DNA of 64,000 nt from Impatiens glandulifera (GCF_907164915.1 NC_061869.1:24970676-25034675); one strand, 5' to 3'; counted from the stretch's first letter, positions 43,580 to 56,814 are shown. The notes: a model not told the origin generated them from the sequence alone. Numbers and translations are program-made.

Positions 43580-44247
43580 ACTCCTCTATATATATATAAA
43601 CATTTTTTTTTATAAATACACTACCTTCATAATTTTATATTTATTTGTTACTTTATATATATATATATAATATTATTTTTCATCATTAAGTTTATATAAA
43701 TACATTTTATCTTTTATAATATATTTTTTCTTTCATTATATATATATATATATAATATTTTCTTTATTAGTATTAATAATTTTTATGTTAATATAAAAAT
43801 TAACTAATTATTAATAAATATTAAATACAAAATATATACATACACAAAAAAATAAAATTATTTCAACAATCATAATTGATATAACAGTTTAAGTGTTCAT
43901 ATTTAATGTTTAACACCAGGATTTAAATCCCAAAACATGCAAATTTATATTTTTAAGAATGTATTATGCGCAACTTTTAAACGTGTGAGATCAGAAGTAG
44001 CGGTTGGTTTGGCGATCATCTGAAATTCTGAAGGCACGAAATAGAGGTGGGTGATAGGTGGTATGTCGAAATTCCTTTCTTTGCATATATTATAGCAAGC
44101 ACGATATTAAATTTATTCAAAGAAGAGCATAGCAAAAAAAAATTCTCCTCTAAACATCAAATATCATAGGAGCAAGAATTTCAATATATACAACTTAAAA
44201 TACTAATAGAATAGAAAAATGTGTATGAGTATATTTTTTTTTGTTAC
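43580..44247. other. Duplicated AT-rich block and VIP3 intron 1 copy
   Basis: Parallels 23220-23640 and 24010-24510, ending with about 180 bp matching the exon-proximal part of VIP3 intron 1 ('aattcctttctttgcatat' at 44070). At 43889-43950 it holds the pre-insertion version of the Copia target site. No gene. Confidence 0.65.
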
Positions 44248-44534
44248 CTTAGGATGAAATTGCATTTTGCCAAACTTCAGATGGCGGAGCCTCGAGAGTT
44301 GCAATTGTATTTTTCTGATCGACATCAAAAACACGAATAAAGCTGTGCATAAACTGTAAGGACACCAGAAGGATGAGCGGTGCTGGTAGAAACTCGTTCG
44401 AGCTCATCAGGTCTCCAAAGCTTCACCGTCTCGTCCAGCGATCCAGTTAGGAGTAGAGAAGAGCGAGTTTCCGTCGCCGCTCCAATTGACTCGTCGTGGG
44501 CGTTTTCCACCAATTTGATCCCGGCGAGCTTCAT
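44248..44534 (-). pseudogene. VIP3 exon 1 pseudogene copy 2
   Basis: Starts MKLAGIKLVENAHDESIGAA and keeps 'LLLTGSLDETVKLWRPDELE'. It has lost two in-frame stretches compared with VIP3 exon 1: about 7 codons after 'DESI' and about 10 codons after 'STST'. The frame then breaks after 'HPSGV'. The exon end with a GTAAC donor is still present, but exon 2 is not. Upstream sequence matches the VIP3 promoter. Confidence 0.92.
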
Positions 44535-44667
44535 TTTACTCTGTGTTCTTCAGATTGGGAGCAAGAAAGGTTTTTGAGCGTGAGCGTCGTGTGAACACTG
44601 CAAACTATGCTTTTTAAAGTAGATCAACTTTATTTTCAATCTAGTCGGATGTATCAAGTCAACCCCT

Positions 44668-44880
44668 TGTATTGGGAAATTTGACGAAATAACCCTAAAA
44701 AAGGGGTTAAATGCGTTAGTGACCGACGTATATAATAAATTGCGTTAGTGACCACTTAAACTTTTTTTTTTTTAAGAAAATACTCCTTCCGCGTGGTCCT
44801 TCGTTTAACGCGAATGTGAGGATCGTCACGCGAAGGAAAAAAATGTGAAAATTCCATAATAATCATGCCCTTTGCGTGAG
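44668..44880. other. Insert replacing promoter sequence in VIP3 copy 2
   Basis: Compared with 22150-22265, copy 2 has an unrelated stretch here ('gaaataaccctaaaaaaggg', 'gcgttagtgaccgacgtata', 'cacgcgaagg'). It has a short inverted repeat 'ccttcg...cgcgaagg'. It may be a transposon, but its ends are not clear. Confidence 0.4.
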
Positions 44881-45733
44881 GGTAGTGCTTTTGGTGTGAG
44901 TATAAAAATAAGTACGGTTGAATATGAATATATTTAAATAAAAAACCGATTCATTTTTTTGATATTTTCTTATATTAATATATATATTTTTCTCTTCTCT
45001 CTAGTATATTATGTTATGTAATTTTATTTTAGTTAATATATATTTTTGTAATTCTTTTCATATTTTTTAAATTAGTTATTATTATTTTTTAATAAATAAT
45101 TATATACACATAATAATTATATTTGTATTAATTATTTTATAATATTATATTATATATATATATATGACAATTTAATTAAAATAATTTTAAAATATCAATT
45201 ATATTTATCAATTAAATAATTTCATTAGTAAAAACCTTACCTAATATATTTATATATATGATTGTAAATTTCCTACCAAATTGTAAAACAGTTAGTGTGA
45301 TCACAATTCATAGTTATACAATCTAATAGGGGTAAAAATTAAATAAAGAAAATTTTGATAAGTTTATAAGATAACATTTATTTTGAATTAAATAATTATT
45401 ATTTATATATATAAAATTATAATATTATTTTATATAATAAACTTAAAAAATAAGATTGGGCTTTCTATCATTTATATTGATATTTTCTCTCTCCTGCAAA
45501 TTTTAATTAATTATTTTTTCCCTTTAACATTAATTTTTTTAATTAATATATATATAAATTTAATTTTCATAATTAATTTTTTTATAAATATAATTTATAT
45601 AATAATCATATAAGTATATTGTCTTATTAATATTTTTATATTTATGAAAAATTACATAATTATTTACTTTTATATATAACAAAACAATAATATACCTATT
45701 TCTTTTTTTTCAAATGATTTTTTTTTCTATCTC

Positions 45734-45829
<96 letters not shown>

Positions 45830-45942
45830 TATATTATTACAAATAATTTTAATTTTATTTTTTTTATTAAAATTTAAAAAATCTTAAAATAAAATAACTA
45901 ATTTATTTCCTAATTAATTTAAATTTTATTTTCTTAATTATC

Positions 45943-45976
<34 letters not shown>

Positions 45977-46086
45977 CGTTTCTCCTCTACCATTTAAATA
46001 TCATAGGAACAAGAATTTAAATATATAGAAGGAATCGTAGAATACTAATATAGAAAAGAAAAATGTGTATGAGTAGATTTATTTTA
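44881..46086. other. Duplicated VIP3 upstream DNA, AT-rich
   Basis: Begins with the copy of 'ggtagtgcttttggtgtgag' (22265) and continues AT-rich, including a (TA)n run at 45737-45826. Around 45978-46086 VIP3 intron 1 sequence resumes ('caagaatttaaatatataga') and leads into copy 3. No gene. Confidence 0.6.
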
Positions 46087-46383
46087 CTTTAGGATGAAAT
46101 TGCATTTGTCAGACTTCAGATGGGGGAACCTCGAGAGTTGTAATGGTATTTTTCTGGTCGACATAATAAAAACGAATAAAGCTGTCCAAAGAGGCAAACT
46201 GTAAGGACATCATAAGGATGAACGGTGACTGAAACAACGCCAAGACAGTGACCGGTGCTAGTGGAAACACGTTTGAGCTCGTCGGGTCTCCAAAGCTTCA
46301 TTGTCTCGTAAAGAAGGGAGAGTTTCCGTCGCGAGTATCCATGTCGCCGCCCAAATTGACTCGTCGTGGGCGTTTTCCACCAA
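46087..46383 (-). pseudogene. VIP3 exon 1 pseudogene copy 3, start codon lost
   Basis: Matches VIP3 exon 1 from about codon 8 (VENAHDES side) to the exon end ('HPK' region), with the start codon and first codons deleted next to the 5' leader. Further small deletions disrupt the frame, for example near 'TRSSLLLTGSLDE'. 'GHCLGVVSVT' and 'KLWRPDEL' remain recognisable. Exon 2 is absent. Confidence 0.9.
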
Positions 46384-46900
46384 GAAAGGTTTTTGAACGC
46401 CGTGCACACTGCAAAATATACTTTTTAAAGTAGATTTACTTTATTTTCAATGTAGTCACCAAAGCTTGGATGTATTATCAATTCAACCCAACTATTTTCC
46501 TTTTTTATTTTATTTTTATAACATATTGTTCTGAATTGATTTGTATGATCTTAACTAATTATGTTTTTAAAAAATATATAATAATGTTTAATTCTTAAAT
46601 AATTCTAAATGGTAATATTAAGGGCGTGCTTGTGCTTGTGCTTAATTTAAATTTTGGTTTGAGTATAAAAATAAGTACTGTTGCATATAAATATATTTAA
46701 ATAAAAAATTAACTGTTTTGATTTTTAGTAATTTTTTACATTAATATATATATTTTCTCTTCTCATATATATTAATTCTCATATATATTAAGTTATGTAT
46801 TTTTATTTTAATTAATATTTGTATTAAATTTATTATATTATATGTATAATAATTTCATTAAAATAATTTCAAAATATAAATTATATTTATGAATTATATA

Positions 46901-46974
<74 letters not shown>

Positions 46975-48962
46975 TTATAAATTAAATTCATACTAATTGT
47001 TGAGTGCTAGAGTGATAACATTCCACTAAGATATGTGTGTAAAAATTAAATAAAGAAGAATTTTGATAAATTATTTTACATTCCACTAAAATATGTGTGT
47101 AAAAATTAAATAAAGAATAATTTTGATAAATTATTTTTATTTAGAAGATAACATTTATTTTAAATTAAATATTTATTATTTTTATATATAAAATTATAAT
47201 ACTTTTATATATATAAGAGTAAAAATAAGATTTGAGAAAAATATAATATTTATTTCCACAATTCACAATTGGATTGATTTTCTCTCTCCTACAAATTTTA
47301 ATTAATTATTTTTTTTCTCACTCATTATATTTATATTAATAATTTTATCAGTCCTAATTAATTAATTTATTTTTTATACATATATATATTATTTTTATTA
47401 TTATCTTTTTATAAATATAATTTATTTAATAATTATATAAAATATATATTATCTTATTAATCATTTTTAAATTTATATATAAAAAATTATATAATTATTT
47501 ATTTTTATATATAATAAAACAATAATATATATAATTATGAATTTACTAATAATAACTTTTTTTCTAAATTATATTTTTATTTTGTATCTTATTATATATT
47601 ATATTATATTATTATAAATAATTTTATTTTTCAATCTTATCAAAATATAAAATAAATCTTTAAATAATAATAATAATTAATTTATTAATTTTTATTTCCT
47701 AATTAATTTAATTTTTATTTTATCTCTTATCATTTATACTAACATATTTATAATTACAAGTTGAAATTATTTTAAATAAAGATGGTACAAAATAAATTAA
47801 ATAAATTAAGTAGATTTAAAAATGTTTTTTTTTTTTTTTATCTATTTAATTATTTGTGTTTTACCTGGTTTTACATATAATTCTTTTTTTATTTTATTTT
47901 GTGCATATCAATTGGCCCAAACACAGCTAGGTACAAATCAAACGGCCTCAGGCGCAGATGCCCAGACCCAAATAATCAAACCAAATGGCTTCCCCTTTCT
48001 TTTAGTCCAAAGCCTTTCTCTCCCCCAACATCTATATCAGAACCCACATTTTCCCTATTTGAAAGAACACAGAAAAAGGCCGAGCAGCCTCTGAAGCACG
48101 TGGATTCGCGAGGTCTGAAAAGGTTATTAGATTTATCTGAATTAAATATAATAATATAGGTTAGAAATTAAAATTACGATTAACAGAAGCATAACTCATT
48201 TACTATTTATTTATAATTGAATTTTTTTAAAATCTTCTCTCCCTTTAAAAATGGGATGAATTTTTTAATTAATGAGTACGTCAAAATTAGTTTATCTCTC
48301 TATTGATAGAGACGTAAATGTTCATAAGGACGTATAGAAGTAATTGATCATACATCAATTGAAGACCATACCGTTACAAAATATTAGTTATTTTGGTTTG
48401 AACATTTCTAATTTAGCTCCTTCATAAAATTAGAAAATCCACTTAAGTATCCTCACTTTATATTCATGATAAATACACCCATAAACCTATAAATTTGATT
48501 TCACATTAGATCACATTATTTTGGCTTAATTAAAAAGATGACATTTATACAATTATTTATTATAATAGTGACCCATAAATTTTAACAATCTCCCACTAGA
48601 TCACGTATTACAAAAAAATAAAAATAAATGTAACAACCATAATGCGTCCGAAGTTTTGTTTAATCTCATTCATATGATGTATAAACAATTTTATCAATAT
48701 ATGATTAAAGAGCTCGTCGTTGTATTTAAATACAACTAGACCCAACAATGATCATATAAATCAATACAATTAACTAACAAATCATATCATTAATGCGATG
48801 AATGAATATTAACTAATTTGGACAATACTTAACACAACATTAATATCAAGTCTTTGGACAACAATATTAACTATTAATAGTATTTTGTTGTAATGATCAA
48901 ACATTAATAATAAGACATGTCAAATAATTAAATTTATCTTTGGATAGATTAATTATTCACAT
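46384..48962. other. Copy of VIP3 upstream region, then unassigned AT-rich DNA
   Basis: 46400-46800 parallels the VIP3 promoter and upstream DNA ('aaagcttggatgtattatca', 'catattgttctgaattgat'). A (TA)n run lies at 46905-46971. From about 47820 to 48160 the base composition is richer ('ggcccaaacac', 'ctctcccccaacatc') but no known protein or element is recognised. The phrase 'ttttaacaatctcccactag' near 48577 resembles sequence common in plant LTRs. No gene is called. Confidence 0.4.
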
Positions 48963-49460
48963 CACTGGTGAAAAAAGGGTCTAAACCGAGAGTAAAAACT
49001 TTCAGTAAAGACCCTATATCTTTCGGTATTGACCTAAAACCGAAAGTTTAGGTGACTCTCGCCATTCCTCGGTATTAACTCTTTCGATAAATATAATTGG
49101 GCATTTACCGAGAGATATCGTAGAGTTTTCAGCTTAGACACCCGAGAAAAAAACCGAAAGTTAATTGGAAAACTTTCGGTTTTTCTCCAAAGGGAAAAAC
49201 CAAAAGTTTTTATAATTAACTTTCGGGTTTTCTCCAAAGGGAAAAACCAAAAGTTTTCCAATTAATTTTCGGGTTTTCTCCAGTGGAAAAAACCGAAAGT
49301 TTTCCAATTAACTTTCGTTTTTTCATTTGAAAAAAAAACGAGAGGTGTATGAAGAACTTTCAGTTTTTATTCAAAGGAAAAACCAAAAGCTTTTCATATA
49401 ACTCTCAGTTTTTCCTTTGAAGAAAAACCGAAAGATTTTTATTTAACTTTCGGTTTTTCC
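48963..49460. repeat. CACTA-2 left terminus and subterminal repeats
   Basis: After the CACTG terminus, 'accgaaagtt' and 'aactttcggt' pairs recur about every 30-70 bp, often separated by 'tttctccaaagggaaaaacc'. They form short potential hairpins. Such arrays are the binding regions for element-encoded proteins in CACTA transposons. Confidence 0.75.
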
Positions 49461-49695
49461 CTATAAAATGTATAAAATAGGCTAATTGAATTGTGCGTAA
49501 CCAAAACCTGTTCAGCCAAACTAATATATACAAATAACATTCCTAAACCAAATGACCATTATCATTTCAAAATTCTAAACCAAACTAATCATCCAAACAA
49601 CTTGTTATCATTCGAATTAAAACGTACTCAATCGAAACAACCAATGAAAACGTACTATTAGCTGGTGGGGGGAGAGGGAGATGGTCGATATTGCC

Positions 49696-51348
49696 TTATA
49701 AAATTTCAAATTTCTCCATTCTTGTCCTCATTTCTAGCTTCTCAACTTGTATTTCATTAATCGTTCGAGTTCTTTCTTCATCCCTCTTTTCTAACTCTTC
49801 AACTTTCATCGCCAATCTTTGATTCTTCTCAAACAATCGATCATTGGATCGTTGTGAATTGTTGCCACTTTGACGATCCTCTCGAAAATGTGTGGGCCGG
49901 ACGCCTAATCCCATACTGATAACTCCCCCATGCTTTTAGCGTCTGAACACCCTCCTCGTCAACTCAAAGTCAGATATTTTTAGTTCGTTACTTCTTACTT
50001 CCTCCATCTTAACCTGCACATTTGAAATAAAATTTCATTTATATAATAAATAAACTAGCTATAAGTAATTTATTTAAATTCAATTCACTTACAATTTTCT
50101 CTTGTGCTAGTTCGTCCGGGATGGGGGTTGGGTTTTCTTTGGTAGGTTTTGGGGTACGGGTCCTCTTGAATACTTCAACGACAGAGGGTGTCCGTCCCAT
50201 TTCAAGCGCTTGTTGAAATAAATGATTTATAAAATTAATAACAATCTTTATATTAAGTTATTAGAAATAATGTACATACCAACTCTTCTTCCACTTGAGC
50301 AAACGGTCTACTTCCAGTATGATGTGAGAATTTTAGCTTATTTCTGTTAACAACATTTGTACGACTGTTTTTTAAATTTGAAAAAAAAATGAAGTTAGAA
50401 TAATTAATATCAGATTTTATTTGAATTATGAAACCGTACCTTAAATTTTTCCGTGAAGTAATGGTTTCGACACACGAACTCCCAATCATCTCGGTTGTAG
50501 TCTCATGGAGGATTGGCAAGTATCGCTGCCTCGTCTCCTTGATGAATTCGAATATAATCTCTATTCAAATCTGAACGCCATCTACCTCATATTTGTTTAG
50601 CGTGTGTCAATCCGGACCTTCGATATTCATCAATAGAACTATCAGTACACTCGAACGGATCCTGAAAAATAAATCATTCAAATGTTATAAATAAGTATTG
50701 AATTATTAATGTATAATTAAGTAATGATTGCCGTCCAAATTGAATCCAATTGATCAACACTTAATGCCTTCCACTTCAGGAGGCGGGGTGAGGCGGCTGA
50801 GGGGTCCCGCACAACCGACCCCAAATGTCTAGACCACATTGTTCTTCCCTCGTCGACACCGCCGAGCCTCCCATCTATCGCTCTAAAATTCAGAGCAATC
50901 TTTGTCCCTGGTGGCCTCCTCGATAGCGCGATATTCTTGTTCTTCCCCGTCTCTTGCGGGCGAAAGATTCTTCAAAATTATCAAATTCATAATTAGATGT
51001 AAATCAATACAAACAATCACTAAGTGTAAACATGTTACCTGTCGATGATGGGTCGGTAGTGGAACGGTGCTCATGATCCTCCTCGTGAGCCTCTTCGTGG
51101 TCCTCCTCGTCATCCCCCACTGATGCAAACGTACTCTCAATAAATTCTTCAACATCAATATCCTCGTCATGTGTATCTGTTGAGGGAGTAGTAACTATCG
51201 GGTTCACAACAATAGATGCTTGATCTCTAGAAGACTCTTCTCGAAGCCTTAGGTTTTCTGACTGTACTAATAGGTTTTGGAATGACTTAGACAGTTTGTT
51301 GGGTGCTTTCCTCATTTTCTTCCAAGTAGTTTTTGGACCTTCAGACAT
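49696..51348 (-). pseudogene. Second CACTA protein (Transposase_24/Ptta-like), broken
   Basis: Minus-strand pieces at 51004-51348 (MSEGPKTTWKKMRKAPNKLS, then acidic 'DEDIDVEEFIESTF'), 50253-50519 and 49696-49914. The last is a C-terminal coiled coil, 'LFEKNQRLAMKVEELEKRDE'. They occupy the place of the TnpA-like or Ptta protein downstream of tnp2. Stops, frame changes or introns separate them. The assignment is by position and composition more than by motif. Confidence 0.5.
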
Positions 51349-51452
51349 TCTTAAAGTATACCATTAATAATTGGATGAATAATTGAAATAAAGTAGTAAT
51401 AATAATGAATATAAAGTAAAAAACATAAATCTACCTAATTAATTAATCTGAA

Positions 51453-51869
51453 CTATATATTTGTAAACCACCGATTTATTTTTGTCACAATCTTCCAACC
51501 GAGTCGGGCTGACATATCAGGAGCGTAGAATACTTGTTTTGCTTGACTCGCCAATATATACGGGTCATGACTTTGAGTTTTTAAAATTCGGTTTACATTT
51601 ATACTTACGAAGCTATATTTATCCACTTTCACTCCTAGTTCCCCCGAGTATGTATCAAACCACTTACACTTGAATAAGACAACTCGTTTGTGAGAAAAGT
51701 ATTGTACTTCGATTATATCCATTAAAACTACATAGTATGACATAATATCTGACCCGTTGTACCCTTCAACAATCACCCCACTATTTTGAGTTGTCAAACC
51801 TTCGTCGTGTTTTTCTGTAAAGAATTTGTATCCGTTTACTTTACACCAAACATACATATACGAGTACAT
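51453..51869 (-). pseudogene. DUF4216 domain of CACTA-2
   Basis: The open stretch encodes 'GYKFFTEKHDEGLTTQNSGV', 'DIIEVQYFSHKRVVLFKCKW', 'FDTYSGELGVKVDKYSFVSI' and 'YILASQAKQVFYAPD', the core of DUF4216. This domain follows DUF4218 in plant CACTA transposase proteins; its role is unknown. Confidence 0.85.
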
Positions 51870-52449
51870 ACTTGGACCTTCTCCTAAGATCTTGAGGTCT
51901 CATGATATGTCGTTATGTTCTGATAATTGAGCGACCTATATATATATATACATTCCCGAAATTTAGTCGTTAAAATAAATTTAAAGTTATTAGATATGAT
52001 TTTGAATTTACTTACTCTATGCTTGAAATAGGTGGCACACGTTTCTCCACGGGACTCATTATTATTGTAATACTGCATATAATCACTGTAAATAGATCGA
52101 ATATTAAATAAAATACTCTTTAATGCTAATTAATAAGATGTACCATAACTACAAAATATTGAATCTTACATGTAAAAAGGTTCTACTTCGGGGCAATTTT
52201 TCAAAATATATGAATGTGCTGTCACTCGATCGATATAATCCAAGTTTTATATTTTTCCATTGGATAGGTCTTCCAACGATGAAAATATTGAAATGCCCGA
52301 GATTTCAGTTTGTGCATTTTATTGGTCTTCTTCCTCCATATACCCGACACATAAACTAATACTCTCATTTACAATATAGCTCTCGCTTATTGAGGCTTCT
52401 GGGTGTTTTTATTCCGCAAATATCTTTTCATTGTACCCATGTAATGTTC

Positions 52450-54360
52450 AAATGGATACATCCATCGATACTAGTCAGGTCCCCCAAGCAAAGCCTCAAA
52501 TGACAAGTGAACCGGCAGATGCATCATGATGTCGAAGATTGACGGTGGAAAAATCATTTCAAATTTGCAAAGTGTCAATATAATATTCATGTACAATTGT
52601 TCGAGGTCCACTATAATCAACTCTTTGAAGCACAACAACCAAAAGATGGTAGTAATCCACGGGTTGCTAAAGGAATAAGACATTCCAATAAAATGTGACA
52701 ATCATGACTCTTTAATCTAGTAATCTTTTTCTCTTCCAAATTCACACAAACGCCGATATTTGAGCAAAAACCATCAGGCAACTTGAGATCTTTCAAGAAT
52801 TTACAAAGACGTTTTTTATGATCGGATGTCAAAGTGAAAGGCTCTTCTGGATAATGAACCACTCCTTCATCATTTATAGGATGTAACCATTGTTTTATGC
52901 CTAAGAGTTGTAAGTCTTTACGTGCTTTAGGACCATTCTTAGTCTTCTCTTTCACATTCATTATTGTTCCCAACACGCTATCACAAATATTTTTCTCAAT
53001 ATGCATCACATCCAAATTATGTCTCAATAATAGTGATTTCCAATAAGGCAAACAAAATAAAATGCTAAGTTTGTTCCAATTGTCTCCCTGTGTTTCATGA
53101 TATATCTTGGTTTTCTTGCTTAGATCCGTAGTAAGAATTTTGTCTTTTAGGTCTCGTGCTTGCTCGTAACATTCTTGCCCCGTTAACAATGTAGAGGGCT
53201 CTTTGTAATCTGTTCGACCTTCTGTATTTGTGCTTTGATGGGAGGAAACGTCTGTGACCCATGTAACATTGTTTGGAACCATGAAATAATCGAAGAGATA
53301 CAGTGTCGTTGTTACAATATGGACAAGCGAATTTCCTTTTCGTACTCCAACCTGATAAATTCGCGTACGTGGGAAAGTCGTTAATGGTCCATATCAACGT
53401 CGCTCGCATGTTAAAGTATTACGAGGTGTGTGCATCAAACGTTCTCACACCCGTTTGCCACAGTTCAGTCAACTCATCGATCAATGGTTGGAGAAATATG
53501 TCAATTACATCTCCCAGACTCTTAGGACCTGGAATTAACATAGATAAAATGAAATTGCTAGAATCCATGCAAGTAGTGGGTGACACATTATAAGGAACGA
53601 GAATAACCAACCATACACAATATGAATTTTTCCCATCAACAAATGGTTGAAACCCATCGCTTGATAAATCTAGTCTCACGTTTCGTGATTCTGACGCAAA
53701 ATCCTTATAATTTTCATCAAACGTTTTCCAAGTTAATGAATCAGCCGGATGTCTCAACGTATCACTATCAACTCTTTCTTCTTTATGCCATCTCATCATT
53801 GGAGTAGTTTTTGAGGACATGTATAGTCTTTGTAGTCTTAGTATTAGAGGGAAATATCTTAACACCTTAGTTGACATGAATTTCCCATTTTGCTTCTTTC
53901 GAATTGCCCCACTTGCTTGGTCGACTTTCCATCTAGATAGTCCACAAACTCTGCAAGACTCTATATTTTTGTCGTCTTTCCAAAATAGCATACAATTGTT
54001 CTTACATACGTCTATCTTCTCATACTTAAGCCCGATATCAGTAATGATTTTTTTACTTTCGTAGTAGGAGTTTGGCAATTGAGCATCCATCGGTAATATG
54101 TAATCTTTAAGAAGACGCAACAACATATCGAATGAAGCATTTGTCCATTGACAAACATTTTTTATGTGAAGTAGTTTCAGTAATGCTGATAATTTCGTTA
54201 TTCGAGCACCATTCATACAATGGCCGTTTGGAATCATCAAGCAATTTATAAAATCTCTACGTATCTTCGACTGGTTCATGGTTGTTTGGGACATCATTAA
54301 CGTTGGAGAACATATCTTTAATAAAATCGTGCATATAACGTTCTTCATTGACCTCTTCAT
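52450..54360 (-). pseudogene. TNP2 transposase with DUF4218 start, CACTA-2
   Basis: Frames at 53419-54360, 53095-53409, 52617-53282 and 52471-52701 are collinear. They encode 'KLSALLKLLHIKNVCQWTNA', 'CKNNCMLFWKDDKNIESCRV', 'RVDSDTLRHPADSLTWKTFD', 'LILSMLIPGPKSLGDVIDIF'-type catalytic-region sequence, 'LIWTINDFPTYANLSGWSTK', 'RHNLDVMHIEKNICDSVLGT', then 'EMIFPPSIFDIMMHLPVHLS' of DUF4218. At least three frame changes break the protein. Most of the tnp2 domain is present, much better kept than in CACTA-1. Confidence 0.9.
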
Positions 54361-54724
54361 TATTCATCTCCGTTCTAGGATCGTTGAATTCCGACACGAC
54401 ATCATCCGATTGACCATTATCATCATCATTATCATCCAAGTCATTTGCATCATCACCGGCATCCTCATTAACCACGTGAGTAGTACGTCTCTTTTCTCCA
54501 TGACAATAATAGTACTCATAATGAACATTTATTCCATAAATGATGAGGTGAGCCTTCACATCGTCTATTTCCATAAACGTCGTGTTCAGGCATTTCACGC
54601 AAGGGCATTTCACTGTTTTTCAGGATGTACTCCTAACAGCAAACTTGAGGAATTTGTCAACACCTTCCTCGTAATCTAGATGATCTCGACGTAAGGTCAT
54701 CCAAGTTTTATTGGGTACTTCCAT
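54257..54724 (-). pseudogene. Transposase-associated N-terminal domain, CACTA-2
   Basis: The likely start codon is at 54722-54724 (MEVPNKTWM...). The frame runs through 'GVDKFLKFAVRST', hits one in-frame TGA near 54620, and continues with 'KCPCVKCLNTTFMEID', 'AHLIIYGINVHYEYYYCHGE' and an acidic linker to 54257. This is the Transpos_assoc domain at the N-terminus of plant CACTA transposases. The tnp2 part continues in another frame. Confidence 0.8.
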
Positions 54725-55480
54725 CTTTCTAATAAGATGGAAAACAACCCGCATTATTATTTACTTAACTTCATCTAAATAAATTAGGTTACATTTATCT
54801 TATATAATTCTAACCAAATCCTAATCCAAACATAATATCCATAAATCTAACCAAAATATTCATTAATCTAATCAAAATATAACCTTAAGATAACTCAATA
54901 ACATGAATCCAACAAAATCAAACTAAATTATTGAACATAAACATATACCTAATCAAACAATAATAAACCAAATATAAACCAAATCTAACAAAATCAAACT
55001 AAACTATTGAACATATAACCTAAATCTACCATTAATAAAACTATTTCAAACTCAATCTAACAAATTCTAACATTAATCAAATTATTTCAAACCAAATCAA
55101 ACAATAATATAAACCAAATCTAACAAAATCAAACTAAACTACTGAACATATAACCTGAATCTAACATTAATCAAACTATTTCAAACTCAATCTAACAAAT
55201 TTTAACATTAATCAAATTATTTCAAACCAAATCTAACAATAATATAAACCAAATCAAACAACAATATAAACCTAATCTAACAATAACATAAACCTAATCT
55301 AACAATAATATAAACTTAATCTAACAATAATCCAACATAATCAATTAAAAAACCTAATCCAACATAATTTAACATTTAATCAAACCTAAATACCAACCTA
55401 ATGTAACCTAAATCAAAAATCAATTATACATAATCTAACCCTTAATCAAACATATATTAATTAATAATTCTAACATATAT
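54725..55480. repeat. CACTA-2 leader with 'aatctaaca' repeats
   Basis: Phrases like 'ccaaatctaacaaaatcaaa' and 'acattaatcaaactatttca' repeat many times (about 54930-55340), forming a degenerate AT-rich array. It parallels the repeat-rich leader of CACTA-1 (4080-4400). No gene. Confidence 0.65.
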
Positions 55481-55489
55481 TAAAAACTG

Positions 55490-55760
55490 ACCTTGGAGGA
55501 GGCTGTAGGTGGAGGAGCGACGGCGAGACGGCTAAAGGCGGAGGCTGAGGTGCAGCAACGGAGTCTTCAATCGACGTCATCTTCAGGCAGCAGGCGTCTT
55601 CAAATGGCGGAGGCGTGAGCAGCGTCGTCTTCAAATGGCGGAGGCTTGGGGTGGCGTCGTTGGATTGCTGGAGGGCGGCGCGGGCGAGAAAGGGGATCGT
55701 GGAGAGGGAAGAAAGAATATCGGCGGAATGGGGATCGGAGAGAGAGAAAGGGTTTTAATT
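55490..55760 (-). other. GC-rich block of CACTA-2 (presumed 5' exon or promoter)
   Basis: A GC-rich island in AT-rich DNA ('ggaggagcgacggcgagacg', 'gaaatggcggaggc'-like repeats). Similar blocks sit near the 5' ends of the other CACTA units (5380-5470 and 58985-59150). It is probably the start of transcription. Confidence 0.45.
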
Positions 55761-55984
55761 TTTTTTTAAAGATCATTTCCGAAGGTTTTAATTTAAACTT
55801 TCAGTTTTGGTCATTTCCGAAGATTTTAATAAAACTTTCGATTTTGATTATTTCCGAAGGTTTTAATAAAACTTTCGGTTTTGATTAATTAAATTCCGAG
55901 AGATGTCTCTACATCTTTCGGTTTTGATAGATGCAAATTAATTTTTAAATAGATAAAACCGAGAGAATTGTGTATAACTTTCGG

Positions 55985-56530
55985 TTTTGATGATTATTTC
56001 CGAAAGTTATACCGTTAACTTTCGGAATTACCCCTTCATAAATTGTTCAATTAATTGGTTTTCACCTTCTAATAATCTTGAACAACATTAATTTAACACA
56101 TTTGATATCCTTAAAATATTACACAATTCATGTGATCAAACTTTACAAACATTCATATGATCATCAAACACAAACATACATATATACACTTCTTTATATA
56201 ATCAAGCACATTAATCATAAAGATTTGAAAATTATACACACACACTCAATTCTTAAAAAATAACACACACTTGATAAATTGGTTAGGAGAGTACATTAAA
56301 ATGTGGAAAACCAATTAAATTAATAAATTATGAAGTAGTAATTCCGAAAGTTAAGGGTATAACTTTCGGTTTTGATGATTATTTCCGAAAGTTATACCAT
56401 TAACTTTCGGAATTACCCCTTCATAAATTGTTCAATTAATTGGTTTTCACCTTCTAATAACCCTGAAAAACATTAATTTGATACATTTGATATCCTTAAA
56501 ACATTACACAATTCATGTACATCATTACAA
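55985..56530. repeat. Direct duplication of about 160 bp, spaced 380 bp
   Basis: 'ggttttgatgattatttccg' through 'ttacacaattcatgt' occurs at about 55985-56130 and again at about 56369-56518, with few differences. Each copy has the palindrome-like 'ccgaaagttatacc(g/a)ttaactttcgg'. Confidence 0.8.
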
Positions 56531-56814
56531 TCTTATTATTATCAAACACAAACACATATATATATATATATATATACTTCTTAATTTATATTATAAAACA
56601 CAATCATATATTTATAACATTAAACATAATCTTCATTCTTAAAAAATAAACATACTTGATGTGATTAAAGAGTTTAAACAAAAATAGAAAAAAAACAAAT
56701 TAAAGTAGGGAATGAATACCGAAATTTAATTAAATAACTTTCGGTACCTACAATCAAAACCGAGAGATTATCAAATATCTTTCAGTCATGACCTTAAACA
56801 TTATGTTTTTAAGA

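Noticed and set aside
47822..48159. Two overlapping frames of about 90 residues in the richer patch at 47.8-48.2 kb
   Set aside because: One begins with a poly-T-derived Phe run, and neither has a domain, splice structure or promoter I could support.
49034..49261. 75-residue frame with repeated FGFSL peptides
   Set aside because: It reads through the CACTA subterminal repeats, which explain the periodic peptide.
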